Positions 1 through 11,330 of a DNA stretch of 64,000 nucleotides are shown in pieces. The notes beneath the pieces are model-generated. The model worked only from the letters and a program-made list of their open reading frames with translations. It was not told the DNA's origin and did not search any database. A program made the translations under genes and the position numbers. Numbering within the stretch: position 1 is the stretch's first letter; each line of letters opens with the position of its first letter. Source of the stretch: Chelonoidis abingdonii (lineage: Eukaryota; Chordata; Testudines; Testudinidae); NCBI RefSeq assembly GCF_003597395.2, contig NC_133777.1, positions 8,985,192-9,049,191 of the forward strand. The letters run 5' to 3'.

Positions 1-3000
1 GAACATGTGGTGGGGGAGGCAGGCACAGCAGAAGGACAGAGCCCCTCCTCCCCCCACAGGTAACATGGGGTGGGCAGAACGCAGCAGCCCCAGACTGGGC
101 ACAGGGTGGGGGTGGGGGTGTCACTGGGTAGAAGAGATGCATGGGGTGGTCACGCATCCTCCTCTTTAGATTGTGCCCCCTCCACCCCCCTGTGGGAGTC
201 ACAACTTGTCAATGCAGTGAAAGCTCTCCTGCTCTGAGCAATGATACCCTTGGCCTGATTGCTTGTCTCTGACTTCTTGGTCCCATGTGCTCCGTTTGGT
301 GCCACTCCAAGGAAGCGCGCACACATATATTTGAATCCATCCCTGTTTAGGAAAATCCTTTATGTATGTGCTTAAGTCCCATGGGCTTCCATGAAAACTA
401 AGCGCATGTTTAAGTGCTTTCCTCAGTCTTTGTGAGCAGGGAGCGGTCTCTTCCAACTGCAAACTCAGCCTAAGATCTCAGCCCAGCTGCACTCTTTCCT
501 TCTCCTATAAACGCCATTCATAAAGGTCCTGTGGGCCAAATCCTGCCAAGAGTTGCAGCCAGCCCATGCCTCTGCACAAGTGTGACGGACTCTGCACCAG
601 TCTAACTGGTCCCTACATTTCAATATGGAATAGAATCCTCAGCTGCTTCCAAGCGGTGTTGGCTGTGCAGAGGCAAGAGGCAGCAGGAAGTTAGTTTATG
701 CTCTGAATCAGTAAAGCACAAAGGCGTCAGTTATACTTGCTGACTCCAGTGCACACAGGAGGCCAGGCCTGCTGAGTGAGAAGTGCCATTTTTACTAAGT
801 CACTTCTCAGTGTAGAACTCTGCTTTTAACAGCCACCGAGGGACCAACACAAGTTGCTTTGCTTGATGGAGACGGCGTTCCCATCAAGATGGCTAAAATT
901 GTGCTCGTTGACTCCAGGTCCGTGTATTTGCTTGTGCACTAAGATTTACCAAGGAGCAGCCAATAGAGCAAGTGGTTCCTAAACACTGGTGTGAATACCT
1001 GTATTGGACCTGCTCGAGACTCTCATATGCACCCCTCCTAACGCAGATTCTGAGCTGTGCCCTAAGGCATCTATGCAGTCTGCACTCTGACAATGGAACT
1101 TGGGCTGCTCCCAGCCTGGCCCCATGTGCTTGGGAAGGGCCATGCTCTGGCTGGTGAATGGGAAAAGTTGTCCAGGACCCTTTGCGATGAGCTCCTCTTA
1201 TGGAAGATTTTTGCTCTGCCATTGGCATTCCATCCCCAGCCCTTACTCCTCATGCCAAGTGTTGGCTGCTTGTCGCAGGTAGCTGCCATCAGTCAGGTGC
1301 CTCTCGCTGGACTCAGCCATCTCAAACACCTCTGAGTGAAAATAGGACCATAGAGAACCCATGCGACCAGGGTCTTGGTCAGCTTCCTCTCTCCTCTGCA
1401 TCTCCAAATGCTACTGGACAAGCTACCAGGCTTCACCCCCTTGCCGTGAACAGTGTCTTGATGGCTGTGGCATGTGGAAATCTATAGCAACTTGCCAAAT
1501 TGGATTTTCTTTTTCTGCACATGGAAAGCCAGTGTTGCCAGTGTGTTCTGCGTATAATTTATGGGGGAAGGGAGAGAACATTATGGATTCCCTCCCTGCC
1601 TTGCGCCCCTGGCCCCCACACTACTACTTCATCCCCAGTGTTCTCAAAGATGAGAGGTTGCTCTTAGCAACTGTTCTGCAGCACTAGCTTGTTGGAGAGG
1701 AGGGCTGGATTTTTCCCTGTGTCTCAGCACAGACCAGGGTGTCCAACTCTGTTTGGGTCTGGAGGATGAAATGAAAGTTGTCGTTCTGTTGCAGGCCTCT
1801 ACCAGGGATCCTCCTCCTTCAGTATCTTACGATCCTAATGCAGGTTCCTCCCCTATGTCGTCCTGTCACTGTTGCTCAGTGCAGCACCTCGAGGTAGCCT
1901 CTTGGGCCACCACTTGGGTTCTGTCACCATTGCCAGAGGTGAAAGGTGGTACATGGAAGTTTAATGAACTAGCCCTGTTTCCACCACAATCTTGGTTCAG
2001 CAGTCGATGAGTCCCAATAGAACGGGGCGGCATTCTGCTATTCTGCTCTTTCCAACAATGAGGGTAGGCCAATGGGCAGTGGCTTCTGGGACTCAGAACG
2101 AATGTTTTCTAGAAGCAGTAAGACACACCACACTGATCTCCCGTTCCCCTGGGCTCCCAGAAGCCACCCTATCAAGGAGCTGCACTATGAAGTGAGATAC
2201 CTAGAGCACAGTGTACCTTCAAGGGTGCAGCATAGCCCAACGATGGACACAGGGCAGAACTGCCCCTGCTATGGCATGGTTAGGATACTATCACACATGG
2301 TGCTGTTACTCCGTACGCTGCTATCCTACTGCTTCAGTTGCCAATGGCTCAGGTTTCTCGGAGAGACGCAGTCTTAGTGCTAATGGTCCTGGGTTCAGTT
2401 GATGCTGTCTATTAAGTGTGCCGTCAAGCTTTGGTCCACCCTGATGGTGGGTTAGCTGAGAACGGCTGAACAGATCCGTTGTGGATTTGTGACAGCCAGA
2501 TTTAGGTGATTGAGTCTGACATCCTCTCTGAGTGGCCCTTACTAGGGCATCCATAGGGGTGCAATGGTCTAATTATACAGCACCCGACAAACCTGGCTCT
2601 AAGCACAAGTCTGATGAATGCTCTGCCCTGCGTCTGGAACACTCCCAGGGTGGGGAGCAGAGAGGAGGCACGTGCGAGTTTTGGGGGCGGCAGGTAGATG
2701 CCTGCAATGCAGCAGAAGGAGCAGTGCAATGAATGGGGTGTGGGCCACTGCAGGAGCATTAGTGCCAGGCTCCTGATGGAACCATCTTCCTTGGTTGTTC
2801 TCAGCCAGAGGAGTAATCCAGGGCACCTCTGCAGCCGAGGAGATGGTGGCTGGAGCAAAGGGAACAAGAGTGACCTTCAGGCCCAGCTGCCTTGACCCCA
2901 GGTGGGGAAAGGAGTGAGTTAACAGGTCCAGGAAAGACCAGGCTGAGCCCTCAAGCTAACATTTCGCTTGCTTGGAGCCTCTGCACTGGGCAGAGGGAAC

Positions 3001-4050
3001 AAGGTGAAAGGGGTTTTGGGGAAATGTGCATTGGTCCTGCACTGCCTCCAGTCTGGGCTGGGGTGTCTGCTGCCTGGGCTGTTCCTGCAGAAACTTTAAG
3101 GGTGGATTGTGCTGGACACTCTTCTACCAGAAAGCTGGGGAAAGCAGTGGTGCTGATGGAGACCAATGCACCCCTGCTAGGCCCACCTACCCCTTGGCCA
3201 AGGTACATGTATTTTCAGTACCTGTGATGACACAGGGTGGCTGCACCTCACTGTCTCCTGGCTTTCCCAGTAAGGACAATGGCCTTGTAGCAGTTCAGCA
3301 TGGGAAAAGAACCATTAGCACAGTAACTTCCTAACAGGAGCCAGATGTAGCCGTCTATCAGAAGCTGCAAGTAACAGCCAGCACTGCATGGATGGGGTGA
3401 GTCTCATGCAGCCTAGAATGAGACAGGACAGGGCAGTGGCTGGAGGGGGTGAAGGGACAAGGACAGGAGACATCTGTTAAAATGAGACTGGCCATTTCCC
3501 CTGGTTAAATGTTGGCAGCCTGCAGCATGTAAGCAGCCCTGCTTCCCACCCCTGCTGCTCTGGCCAGCTCAGCTAAGCCATGGCGTTTCACTCCCATGTC
3601 CCAGGGAATGCCCATCAGTTTGGCTAAGACACCTGTTCCTGTTTCAGGGGATGTGGGATTCAAACAAGCTAACCTAGCTGTGCCAGGAACCTGGTCACCT
3701 GGAGCTTAGCCTCGAGCCCTTGTCTCACAGCACTAGGTTTTTCTCTTGGGTCAGGTAAGCTTCCAAACAAATCCATCACCGGCCTCCGAGGTCCTGCTGG
3801 AGACAACTTAAAAAGGGCCTCTACTTGGGGCTACCTTGGATGTAGAATGGCTGATGCTAGACACCTGACTTTCAGGATGGCCGTGCACCCACTGTGCTCA
3901 TTAATTTGGACTTTGGAGTGCAGCCACTAGCAAAGGCAATAGACCATCTGTGGTTCTACGGTGCACTGCGCTGCATCTTATTCCCTGCCTGGCCACCTTC
4001 CCACACCTGAGCCGCCTGAGCTTTGAGCCAATGAGAAAATTGTACCATTA
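1..4050. other. No gene recognised (3' flank of SLC29A4, distal)
   Basis: Open frames here are short, overlap on both strands and show no domain I recognise. The base composition is that of ordinary vertebrate non-coding DNA. In human and other vertebrates the gene lying tail-to-tail with SLC29A4 is, from memory, TNRC18, so this side could contain its 3' UTR or flank on the plus strand. I see no TNRC18 coding exon, in particular no BAH-domain-like frame, and do not call one. Confidence 0.5.
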
Positions 4051-4205
4051 AATGGATTTAGTTACACTGGTGCAAAGCCCGTGTGTGGACACTCCTAATC
4101 TGGTTTATTTTAACTAAATGCGGAAGAGGTGTAAACTCAGCCATGCTAGACTGCTCTTAGAGCGAAATGAGGTTCCTGCAGGTCTAACTAAATCAGTTTA
4201 AATTC
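4050..4205. repeat. Possible short inverted-repeat element (MITE)
   Basis: The motif ATTTAGTTA at 4056-4064 is repeated in inverse orientation (TAACTAAAT) at 4185-4193, about 120 bases apart. Between them is text such as GTGTGGACACTC that resembles turtle MITEs. The family is uncertain and the inverted repeat is short, so chance is not excluded. Confidence 0.35.
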
Positions 4206-5161
4206 ACAGTGTTGTATTTTTCTCTGAGAGCTTAGCCAACATGTTCAGGCTTACACAAAGGCACTGAGTTAGAACTCAGCAGAGTGAGGTCAAGACTCCC
4301 ATTTTCCTTGTGCCACAACCCCACCTCCTTCATTCAGACCTAGGCTCTGCGGAAGGAGGCTTGATGATTTAGTGCTTGGGTGTGTTTTAGCACTTGGCTT
4401 TGACAGGAGACAGCCTAATAACCATTCACCTCCTGCCTGGGCCTGGTTGTGTGGCGGTTGTGCAGGTGTCCTGTGGCACAGGCACTGAATGCTAGTTTTC
4501 AGATGATGACTTCCTAAAGGCAACGGATGCCCCTTTCCCCAGCTCCCAGGCATCCCCTGGACTCAATGGGCCAACACAATCTGTGGCGTCCCTGAGGCAG
4601 GGCGGGGCTGCTGCTGCATCATGGATGGCTTTCATTGTTGGTGAATGCCAAAGGAAAGCAATATCCCACCTCGCTCCAGGCTGAGCTCAGCCCGAGGAGA
4701 ATGCTCTGCATCTGTGGTGGCACTTGCCATGGAAGGCTATTTCAGAGGCATATTTAGGCTCTTAGCAAGCTGCTAACACCTCTCGAAGTGGCAAAGTCTG
4801 GCTGGCTCCGGCTGTGATGTAGCAAAGAAGCAGCAGGCTTCTGCCCAGAGCCCACCTCTCCCTTGAGAGGAATATGCTGCAGGTAGGAAGGGCGGGGTCT
4901 GCTCAGCTCCTGCCCCCTGAGCAGATTGTTTGGAAAGGCCTCGTGGTGGGCGCATGAAGAGAGGCCTTTGTCTGACATCACACTGGCTGGGTGAGGATGC
5001 TTTTTCCCAAGCTGTGACAAGGACCACTCCCTTTGCCCCACTGATGGGCCTGACCCCACAACCCAATGCTCCTGTTCTTTTGGGACCAAAGGCTCACAGG
5101 TTTAATTGTCTAACGGTGTGTTGGGGGGTGAGGTACGGTTTTACTTTGTGAGCTAAGGCTG

Positions 5162-5167
5162 AATAAA
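5162..5167 (+). terminator. Candidate plus-strand polyadenylation signal
   Basis: AATAAA occurs in a locally T-rich stretch following a GTTTTACTTTGTGAG segment. It points towards the minus-strand signal at 5675-5680. If a convergent neighbour of SLC29A4 ends here this would be its cleavage signal. The hexamer alone is weak evidence because it recurs by chance. Confidence 0.25.
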
Positions 5168-5221
5168 ATGTATTTCTAAACTGGGCTTTAAAAGCCTGGG
5201 TAGAGCAGTGTGAGTTAGGGC

Positions 5222-5415
5222 ACTGCACGCAGAACCAGGCGGCAGAAATGCTTGCGGTCTGTGCCAGTGACTCCCACCCCCAGCCCTGTGAGGTAGGGCA
5301 GTGCTATTCTCCCCATTTTACAGGTGGGAAACTGAGGGACTGTAATAAAAGACCCGTGGCTGGCCCAGGTCCTCTGACTGGGGCTGGGACTGCGGGGCTC
5401 CCAAAGGGCTGTACA
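5222..5415 (-). repeat. MIR-like CORE-SINE fragment
   Basis: The stretch CCCCATTTTACAGGTGGGAA with ACTGAGG following, preceded by CCTGTGAGGTAGGGCAGTG, is the reverse complement of the conserved MIR-type segment (CCTCAGTTT, then CCCATCTGTAAAATGGGG). The copy is divergent and lacks a clear tRNA-like head. Confidence 0.7.
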
Positions 5416-5674
5416 GACTGCGCTGGAAGGGATGATGCGGCGAGGGCGGCACCCTGCTTTTGCCCTCTGGTCCCAGAGGGGCAAAACTATTCAGGTGCCT
5501 AACTCCCACTCAAATCAATAGGCAGTGGGCACCTCAATGCTGCTGAGGCTCAGTGACTAGCAAATGGCTCCTGGCTGGCTGGCTGCAGACTGTCCCCTCA
5601 GGACAGACTTCCCCCAGCAGAGAAAGGAAGTGACCCGGGGCCGGCTCTCTGGTGCCTTTTACAAAAAAACAGAG

Positions 5675-5680
5675 TTTATT
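5675..5680 (-). terminator. Candidate minus-strand polyadenylation signal
   Basis: TTTATT on the plus strand reads AATAAA on the minus strand, followed 10-20 bases later by a T-run (CTGTTTTTTTGTAAAAGG). This is a typical hexamer plus downstream U-rich arrangement. It lies about 8.7 kb beyond the SLC29A4 stop codon. It could be a distal 3' end for that transcript or an unrelated signal. Confidence 0.3.
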
Positions 5681-6641
5681 CATCAGCAAACACACAACAG
5701 CAAAGTGACAACTAAGACAGCGACACAGAGACTGGACGAGGCCTGAAACCCCTCCTGAGAGAGACGCACATTAGAGTCTTTAGCTTAGCCCGGCCTGCAG
5801 CCCGTGGCTCTACTGCCCTGTGGATGCAAACAAAGATGTTTCAGCAGCGCTCTGGGGTAAGGACGCCAGCACACACGCACCCGCATGCCAAGGGGGTGCC
5901 AGCTCCAGAGTGAGCCAGGCTCCCTCACAAATCACCGTGTGTGTTCAAGGGAACCTGACAGCAGCTGGGCTGAGACATGCTGCTGCTTCCATCCTGCTAC
6001 CTAGTGAGTAGCCCCTTAATTGCCTGTCTAGCTTGGCCTGGGGGTATTTTCAGGGGCAGAAAAGAACATAGTGAAAGGTGCCAACTTCAAAGTGTGGCTT
6101 ACAGTTAATGTAGCCCTACGTTTATGGATACACACCCACTGGACAAGCAGAGATGGGCGGCTGCACGTGCCTCTAAACAGTCATATTGCGCCTGTAAACC
6201 TGGCCGGTCAAACACACGTTATTTGGCTTTGATAAGCTGGTACAGGCTACAAAATGGCCTTGCCTGAGCCCTGCTCAGCCGGCCATATGATGTTTGCTTA
6301 GTTGCAAACTGTGTGCTAGTGAATCAGCTTGTATTTGTCACATGACTGGCTCCTTCACACAAGCCCACTTGATTTGTCTTTTCTGCAACCCCCAATAGCA
6401 CCTATCTCAGCTGAACTGGTCAAGGCTTCTGGGGAGAGGGGGGGCTATGGAAATTGAGTGTCCAGTTCCCCACGGTGACTACAATTTTCAGCCCTCTCTT
6501 GCAGGCGGCATCATGGACTTTAAATGCACTACTGAGCCCAGTCGTAAAGCATTTTTTTTACAATGTATGTTGGTGTGGAGGACAGACATAAATTGCATGC
6601 TAGGATTTTCCTGGCAGGCTCTTTTAGCTGACCAGGGCCCA

Positions 6642-6779
6642 CAGGGTGACCAGACAGCAAATGTGAAAAATCGGACAGGGAGTGTGTGTGTGTGTGTGTG
6701 GGGTAAATAGGAGCCTATATAAGAAAAAGACCCCAAAATCAAGACTGTCCCTACAAAATTGGGACATCTGGTCACCCTA
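6642..6779. mobile_element. Short TIR element (MITE), copy 1
   Basis: The element begins CAGGGTGACCAGA and ends TCTGGTCACCCTA, a 12-13 bp terminal inverted repeat. It is flanked by exact 5-bp direct repeats GCCCA (6637-6641 and 6780-6784). A second copy is at 43,137-43,251 and shares internal text such as AGGAGCCTATATAAGAAAAA. This copy has a (TG)n expansion near 6682-6700. It has no coding capacity. The superfamily is not certain. Confidence 0.85.
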
Positions 6780-6784
6780 GCCCA

Positions 6785-8612
6785 TCATCACTGAAAAGAT
6801 CACACGAGAGACCCAGACAGGTTCTAACAGAGTTTAGATTCCCTTCCATCGATGGGCCAAGCGCTGAGCAAATCGCTCCAGCTGCGACATGTCATCTCAA
6901 TAAAACCAAAACTGCCATTTGCTTTGCCCATGCTCAGGCTGTATTTTTCAGCTGCTTTCCATGCCACACTAGCCAAGGAGTTTGCTGGCAGGCACATTTG
7001 TGTGGCCAGCCACTTGAAATCAACTGTTGGAGGCTACTCAAAGGTAGTGACTTTTTGAATGGGAAATGTGAGGATTTGAACCCAAGTCATTTGCACCCGG
7101 GGCGGGGCGGAGGGTAACACCACAAACAATCGCGTCTCCCTGGGTTGACCAATCAGAATGAACCAAGAGACATGCCCCCCCACCCTCCTGCCCCACTGTA
7201 TGTCAAATACTCACCAGCAATGGCTGCTGGACAAGCTACAGGACCAAGTGACTAATTTACACTAGTGGATCAGTTTGAGAAAACAGCAGCAGGCAGCGAG
7301 GGGAAATGGCCTGATTAGCTCCTACCCACTCAGCTCTAGTTAGACCCAGGCTCGCAGTCTGTAATGCCCCAGCACTGACTAGCGTGAGCGTGTGGCCCAC
7401 TGACATCGCTGGTGCTGTAAACGCTCCACTGTTGTGCCAGTACCTGCAGTGTAGGCAGGAGCAATGCCTGCCCGGGTGCATGTGCAACAAGCCGTGTGTG
7501 TCCCGACATGGGGCGTGAAGAGAAGAGCTGAGGCTGGATGCATGTGCTCATCGGGCATGGCCTTTCTCCAGGAAGAGGCAAGGGAAACCAGCAAGCCATT
7601 GGGCTCCAAGTGTGTGTGTGAGGGGGGGTACAAGTAGTTTGACACAGGATTGAACCTGCTCTGTGCAAATAAGGCTCTAGTACTCACGGCCTGGCCAAGC
7701 ACGTGTTCCAACTGTGGGCTAGCTATGTTCGCAGCCTGGGGTAGAGTATGGTGGCACCATCAGTTTGGCCTTATCCACCCTGGCAACCAGATCAGCAGCC
7801 CATGTAGCCATGGCAGGTTAGGCTGTGTGTCAGCCTGTTGTTATAGCGCCGCAGCCACACATGTGAATGTCACCTCCTGCCACCCAGCAAAGCCCAGACC
7901 AGGCCCATAACTAGAGGGCTTCTTTGTTGTGCCATAGGCCTCAGCCACACTGTGCTGTCGCTCTTGTGCACTGTGGTCCCGCCATAATGAAATCCCAGGT
8001 AGGGCAGGAAAGGCAGCTGGGAAAGCACAGAGGGGCAACCAGCTTTGGGAGTCGGCATGGCTTAGTGTTGTGCTGTGTGGGCTGGCTGGCAGCAGATCTG
8101 TACCCTGGAAGTTAACAGCTCAGAGGCCAGTAGCTGGCACTCAGGCTTCTACAGCACTGGGCCTGGGGTTTGGCAAAAACTTCCTCTGTCCAGGTCTTAA
8201 AGTAACACTCTTAGCGGCGCTCACAGTTAAAATGTGGCATGGGCTTCGCTGCAGTGCAGAAAAGCACCATGACGGGCTATAACTGTGGCCTCTGTGTAGG
8301 GTGGGGTGCAGCCCTTAGGGGCCCTATACACCACAGCTGAACCTATGCTTAGCAACTACCCCTGCTGTGCAATCCAAGCTGGTGCTTGCAGGTTCCCTGC
8401 TCAGTGTACATGAACCCAGCCAATTGGGCTCCTCCCCACACGGTTGTGCACCAGACAAGCAAACCGAACTATGCAAAGGGAAAGTGTGAGTGTGTGGCCA
8501 TATTTCTGCACCCATTCCTGCTAAGTACTGAGGGATGACTGGCCAGTACTAACCTCCCTCTGCCACCAGCGTTCACAAGCGTCTCAGCCTGTGCCCCTGA
8601 GCTCTTAAATCA
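6785..8612. other. No gene or clear repeat recognised
   Basis: The interval contains only short overlapping open frames on both strands. It has no splice-bounded conserved peptide, no long tandem repeat and no terminal-inverted-repeat element that I can delimit. Confidence 0.4.
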
Positions 8613-9028
8613 AGAGTGGCCAGCTTGAGCCTGAGAAGGAGCCAGAATTTACCAATGTACATTGCCAAAGAGCCACAGTAATATGTCAGCCCCCCCATCT
8701 ACTCCCCACCCCCATCCAGTGCCTCCTGCCCACCAGCAGCCCCACCGATCAGTGCCTCCCCCTGCCCCCACCTCCTGATCAGCTGTTTCAGGGAGAGCAG
8801 GTGGCTCTGGGGCATGGGGGAGAGTGAGGGCACAGCAGGCTCAGGGAAGGGAGTGGGGGCAAGGCCTGGGGCAGAGCCAGAGGTTGAGTAGTGAGCAACC
8901 CCCCCCCCCAGCACATTGGAAAGTTGGTGCCTGTAGCTCCAACCCCAGAGTTGGTGCCTGTACAAGGAGCCGCATATTAAATTCTGAAGAGCCACAAGTG
9001 GCTCCGGAGCCACAGGGTGGCCACCCCT
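8613..9028. mobile_element. Non-autonomous hAT-like element (turtle-type repeat)
   Basis: The left end AGAGTGGCCAGCTTGAGCC and the right end CCACAGGGTGGCCACCCCT form an imperfect inverted repeat (GGTGGCCA core). The interior is GC-rich and non-coding, with phrases I associate with a widespread turtle repeat (GAGCCACAGTAATATGTCAG, GCACATTGGAAAGTTGG). Flanks TTAAATCA and TTAATTAA are similar over 8 bases, as expected for an aged hAT-type duplication. A C-run lies near 8900-8910. Confidence 0.65.
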
Positions 9029-9829
9029 TTAATTAACCTATAGCCTTGGTGTCACAGCCCCCGCTATTACTCCTGACTGATGGAGCGTCGTCTTTGACTC
9101 CAGTGACTTGGCAGAAGGGAGATCTGGCACTTCTCCCTGCTGTTGCTGTGAAGGGCTGATTGGCCAGGCCCAGCAACCAAGATGTTTTGCAGTAGTCATG
9201 GATTTGCAACAATATTAAATTGCTCTCCCCATTGATAGAACCAGGTCCCACCGCATGGGGCAAGGACACACTGGAGGGAGCGCGGCACTTTCTGAAAAGG
9301 TTAGGAAGCACTTGTAACTGCCCCTAATCAGGAGGGGTGGGATGGATGGGGCAGAATTAAGTAGTTAGGGTCCCCCCTACCCGATCCTGAATAATAGCTT
9401 GCAGTGAGGGCTTTGTCACTGGGGCAAGCACCCACACGAACCTGAACCCCGTCACAAACACTGGTCCCATCACATGTTTTCATGTGCCAGCCAGCAGGAT
9501 GTGGCCCTCCCTGAGCTTGCTTTGGCCGGTGCAAGAGTCTAGGGGAGCTGTGGACGCTGGAAACCACCGCTCTTACTGACATGCTATCAACATGGAACCC
9601 CAGCAGCAGGTAGCGACACAGGAGAGATGATGGGGGCAGTGCCAAGGGTGGGACAATGTTGCCTCCGCTCCTGCCCTTCCTCAGCCATCTGCACAGGAAA
9701 TGAGCGATCTGAGAACAGAGGGGCACATCCCCGTGCTGGCCCACTTGACTTGATCTCCCAGAAATGGCTCAGGGCTGGTCAGCCCTGGCTTGGGAAGCTG
9801 TGCTAATCATGCTATGTGCCCTCCCAGCA

Positions 9830-10020
9830 ACATCCAGCTGATGCCCTCAATGTGCTTTACAAATACTTCTGTGACTGACCCACTCCATCCCCAGTGACCA
9901 TACTATCAGCAGCTCCATTTCACAGCTGAGGAAATTGAGGCTGTGAGCAACGTGAAGGGACTTGCCCAGGGGACCAATGGCAGAGCTGGGAAGGCCTCTG
10001 AGCTGACCCGCTTCTGATGG
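9830..10020 (-). repeat. MIR-like CORE-SINE, reverse orientation
   Basis: The segment CTCAATGTGCTTTACAAATA is followed by CACAGCTGAGGAAATTGAGG, then GGGACTTGCCCAGGG and GGCAGAGCTGGGAA. This is the recognisable order of an inverted MIR-type SINE: 3' tail, core, and the CCTTGGGCAAGTC-like block. Confidence 0.75.
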
Positions 10021-10437
10021 CTAGACTGCTCTCCCTCTCCAGCAGCCCCTACCTGGGAAGAACAGGGTTTAAAACCAGCCCTGGCAAATTTCTTTCCCTA
10101 TTTACTTAGACTGACTCCGACTCTCAGCTCCTCTGATTCACCAGCTGTCCCTGCAACAAAGCCAGGCCACGGGGAGAGTGTGTTTGGTGCCCTTTCCCTC
10201 TGCTCAGCTTGTCTGCCCTGGTCTAGCGCGCAGGCTGCCATGAGCCAACGTTCACTCTGCTCTCCTGCCCACAGAACAGACCGCCCAGGCCCAGCAGAGA
10301 GGCGGGTGTTGGCGGGCGATGGGGCCATGTGCTCGTACTCCCTACAAAGCCAAGTATTTTTTGGGCGCATCGCTTCCCGTGTCTCTGCCTCAAGACAATT
10401 TACATTAGTTGAACTAGCGATGCCAAATATTTTATTA

Positions 10438-10562
10438 TTAGAGGGGTAGCCGTGTTAGTCTGGATCTGTAAAAGCAGCAAAGAGTCCTGTGGCACCTTGG
10501 AGACTAACAGACGTATTGGAGCATGAGCTTTCGTGGGTGAATACCCACTTCGTCAGATGCAT
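10438..10562. repeat. Widespread sauropsid dispersed repeat (GGTAGCCGTGTTAGTCTG type)
   Basis: The block GGGGTAGCCGTGTTAGTCTG, then GAGTCCTGTGGCACCTTGGA, then GAGCATGAGCTTTCGTGGGT and CACTTCGTCAGATGCATG is a high-copy sequence of turtle genomes, also seen in crocodilians. I recall the repeat well but not its class with certainty. It is well preserved relative to the surrounding repeats. Confidence 0.75.
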
Positions 10563-11035
10563 GTACAGGCCTGGCTCCTGACCATGGCCCCGCCAGCTCA
10601 TCCCAACAAGGCATCGAGTGGTTGGCTGGTAGGCAGCGTCATCACTGCATTAGGAGCGGTTGACATGACTCATTTTCTGCCCATCAGCCAACTCAGTGCT
10701 GAGGACATGTTTTCAACCTAGTGCTAGATTGTGTGTGAGCACATGATGCTGGCAGACAGGTGTTGCTAGGTTACGCAGAAGGGAGGACTAGGCCTCTCCG
10801 CTGCAGGCGAAATTCTCTGTCCTGTGCTCTGCAGCAGGTCGGCTGCCCAAGAATATGCTGATAATCCCTTCTGGCCTGACACTCTGTGACTCTGCATAGA
10901 AAGCAGGAAGGAGGCCAGGGAAGGATGGCAAGGAACCATTAGCTGAAGTGGAGCATGGAGCATTGTGCTGCAAAGGAAAAGGCTTTGTGCCATGACTAAA
11001 GTCACATGGCTTTGAGACTGCAGGCCCTGGCCACT
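10563..11035. other. Non-coding, nothing recognised
   Basis: No conserved peptide, tandem array or terminal inverted repeat was seen in this short interval between two dispersed repeats. Confidence 0.4.
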
Positions 11036-11330
11036 TAGGATATGGCTACACTGCAATTCCAATCCTGCAGCTGCCCCATGCCAGCCGATTTGGGCTCACA
11101 GGGCTCGGGCTGTGGGGCTGTTTAACTGGAGTGTAGACATCCATGTTCAGCCTGGTACCCAGTCTCTAAGGTCCTACAAAGTCAGACAGTCCCAGAGCTT
11201 GGGGTGCATCCTGAGCCGGAACGACTACACTGCAATTAACCAGCCCCATAGCTCAAGCCCGTGAGCCCGAGTTGGCTGGCAGGGGCCAGCTGCAGGGTAT
11301 GTCTAACTGCAGCATAGACAGATGCAAATG
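11036..11330. mobile_element. Fold-back MITE (long palindrome)
   Basis: The left arm 11,065-11,138 and right arm 11,223-11,295 are inverted complements with few mismatches. Left GCCAGCCGATTTGGGCTCAC matches the complement of right GTGAGCCCGAGTTGGCTGGC, and left GGCTGTTTAACTGGAGTGTA matches the complement of right TACACTGCAATTAACCAGCC. The outer ends carry GGCTACACTGCAA and GGTATGTCTAACTGCAG. It matches a common turtle fold-back family and is non-coding. Confidence 0.85.

Noticed and set aside
1..4050. TNRC18 coding exons on the plus strand, expected from synteny
   Set aside because: No frame with BAH-domain or other TNRC18-like sequence could be recognised. Only the synteny expectation supports it.
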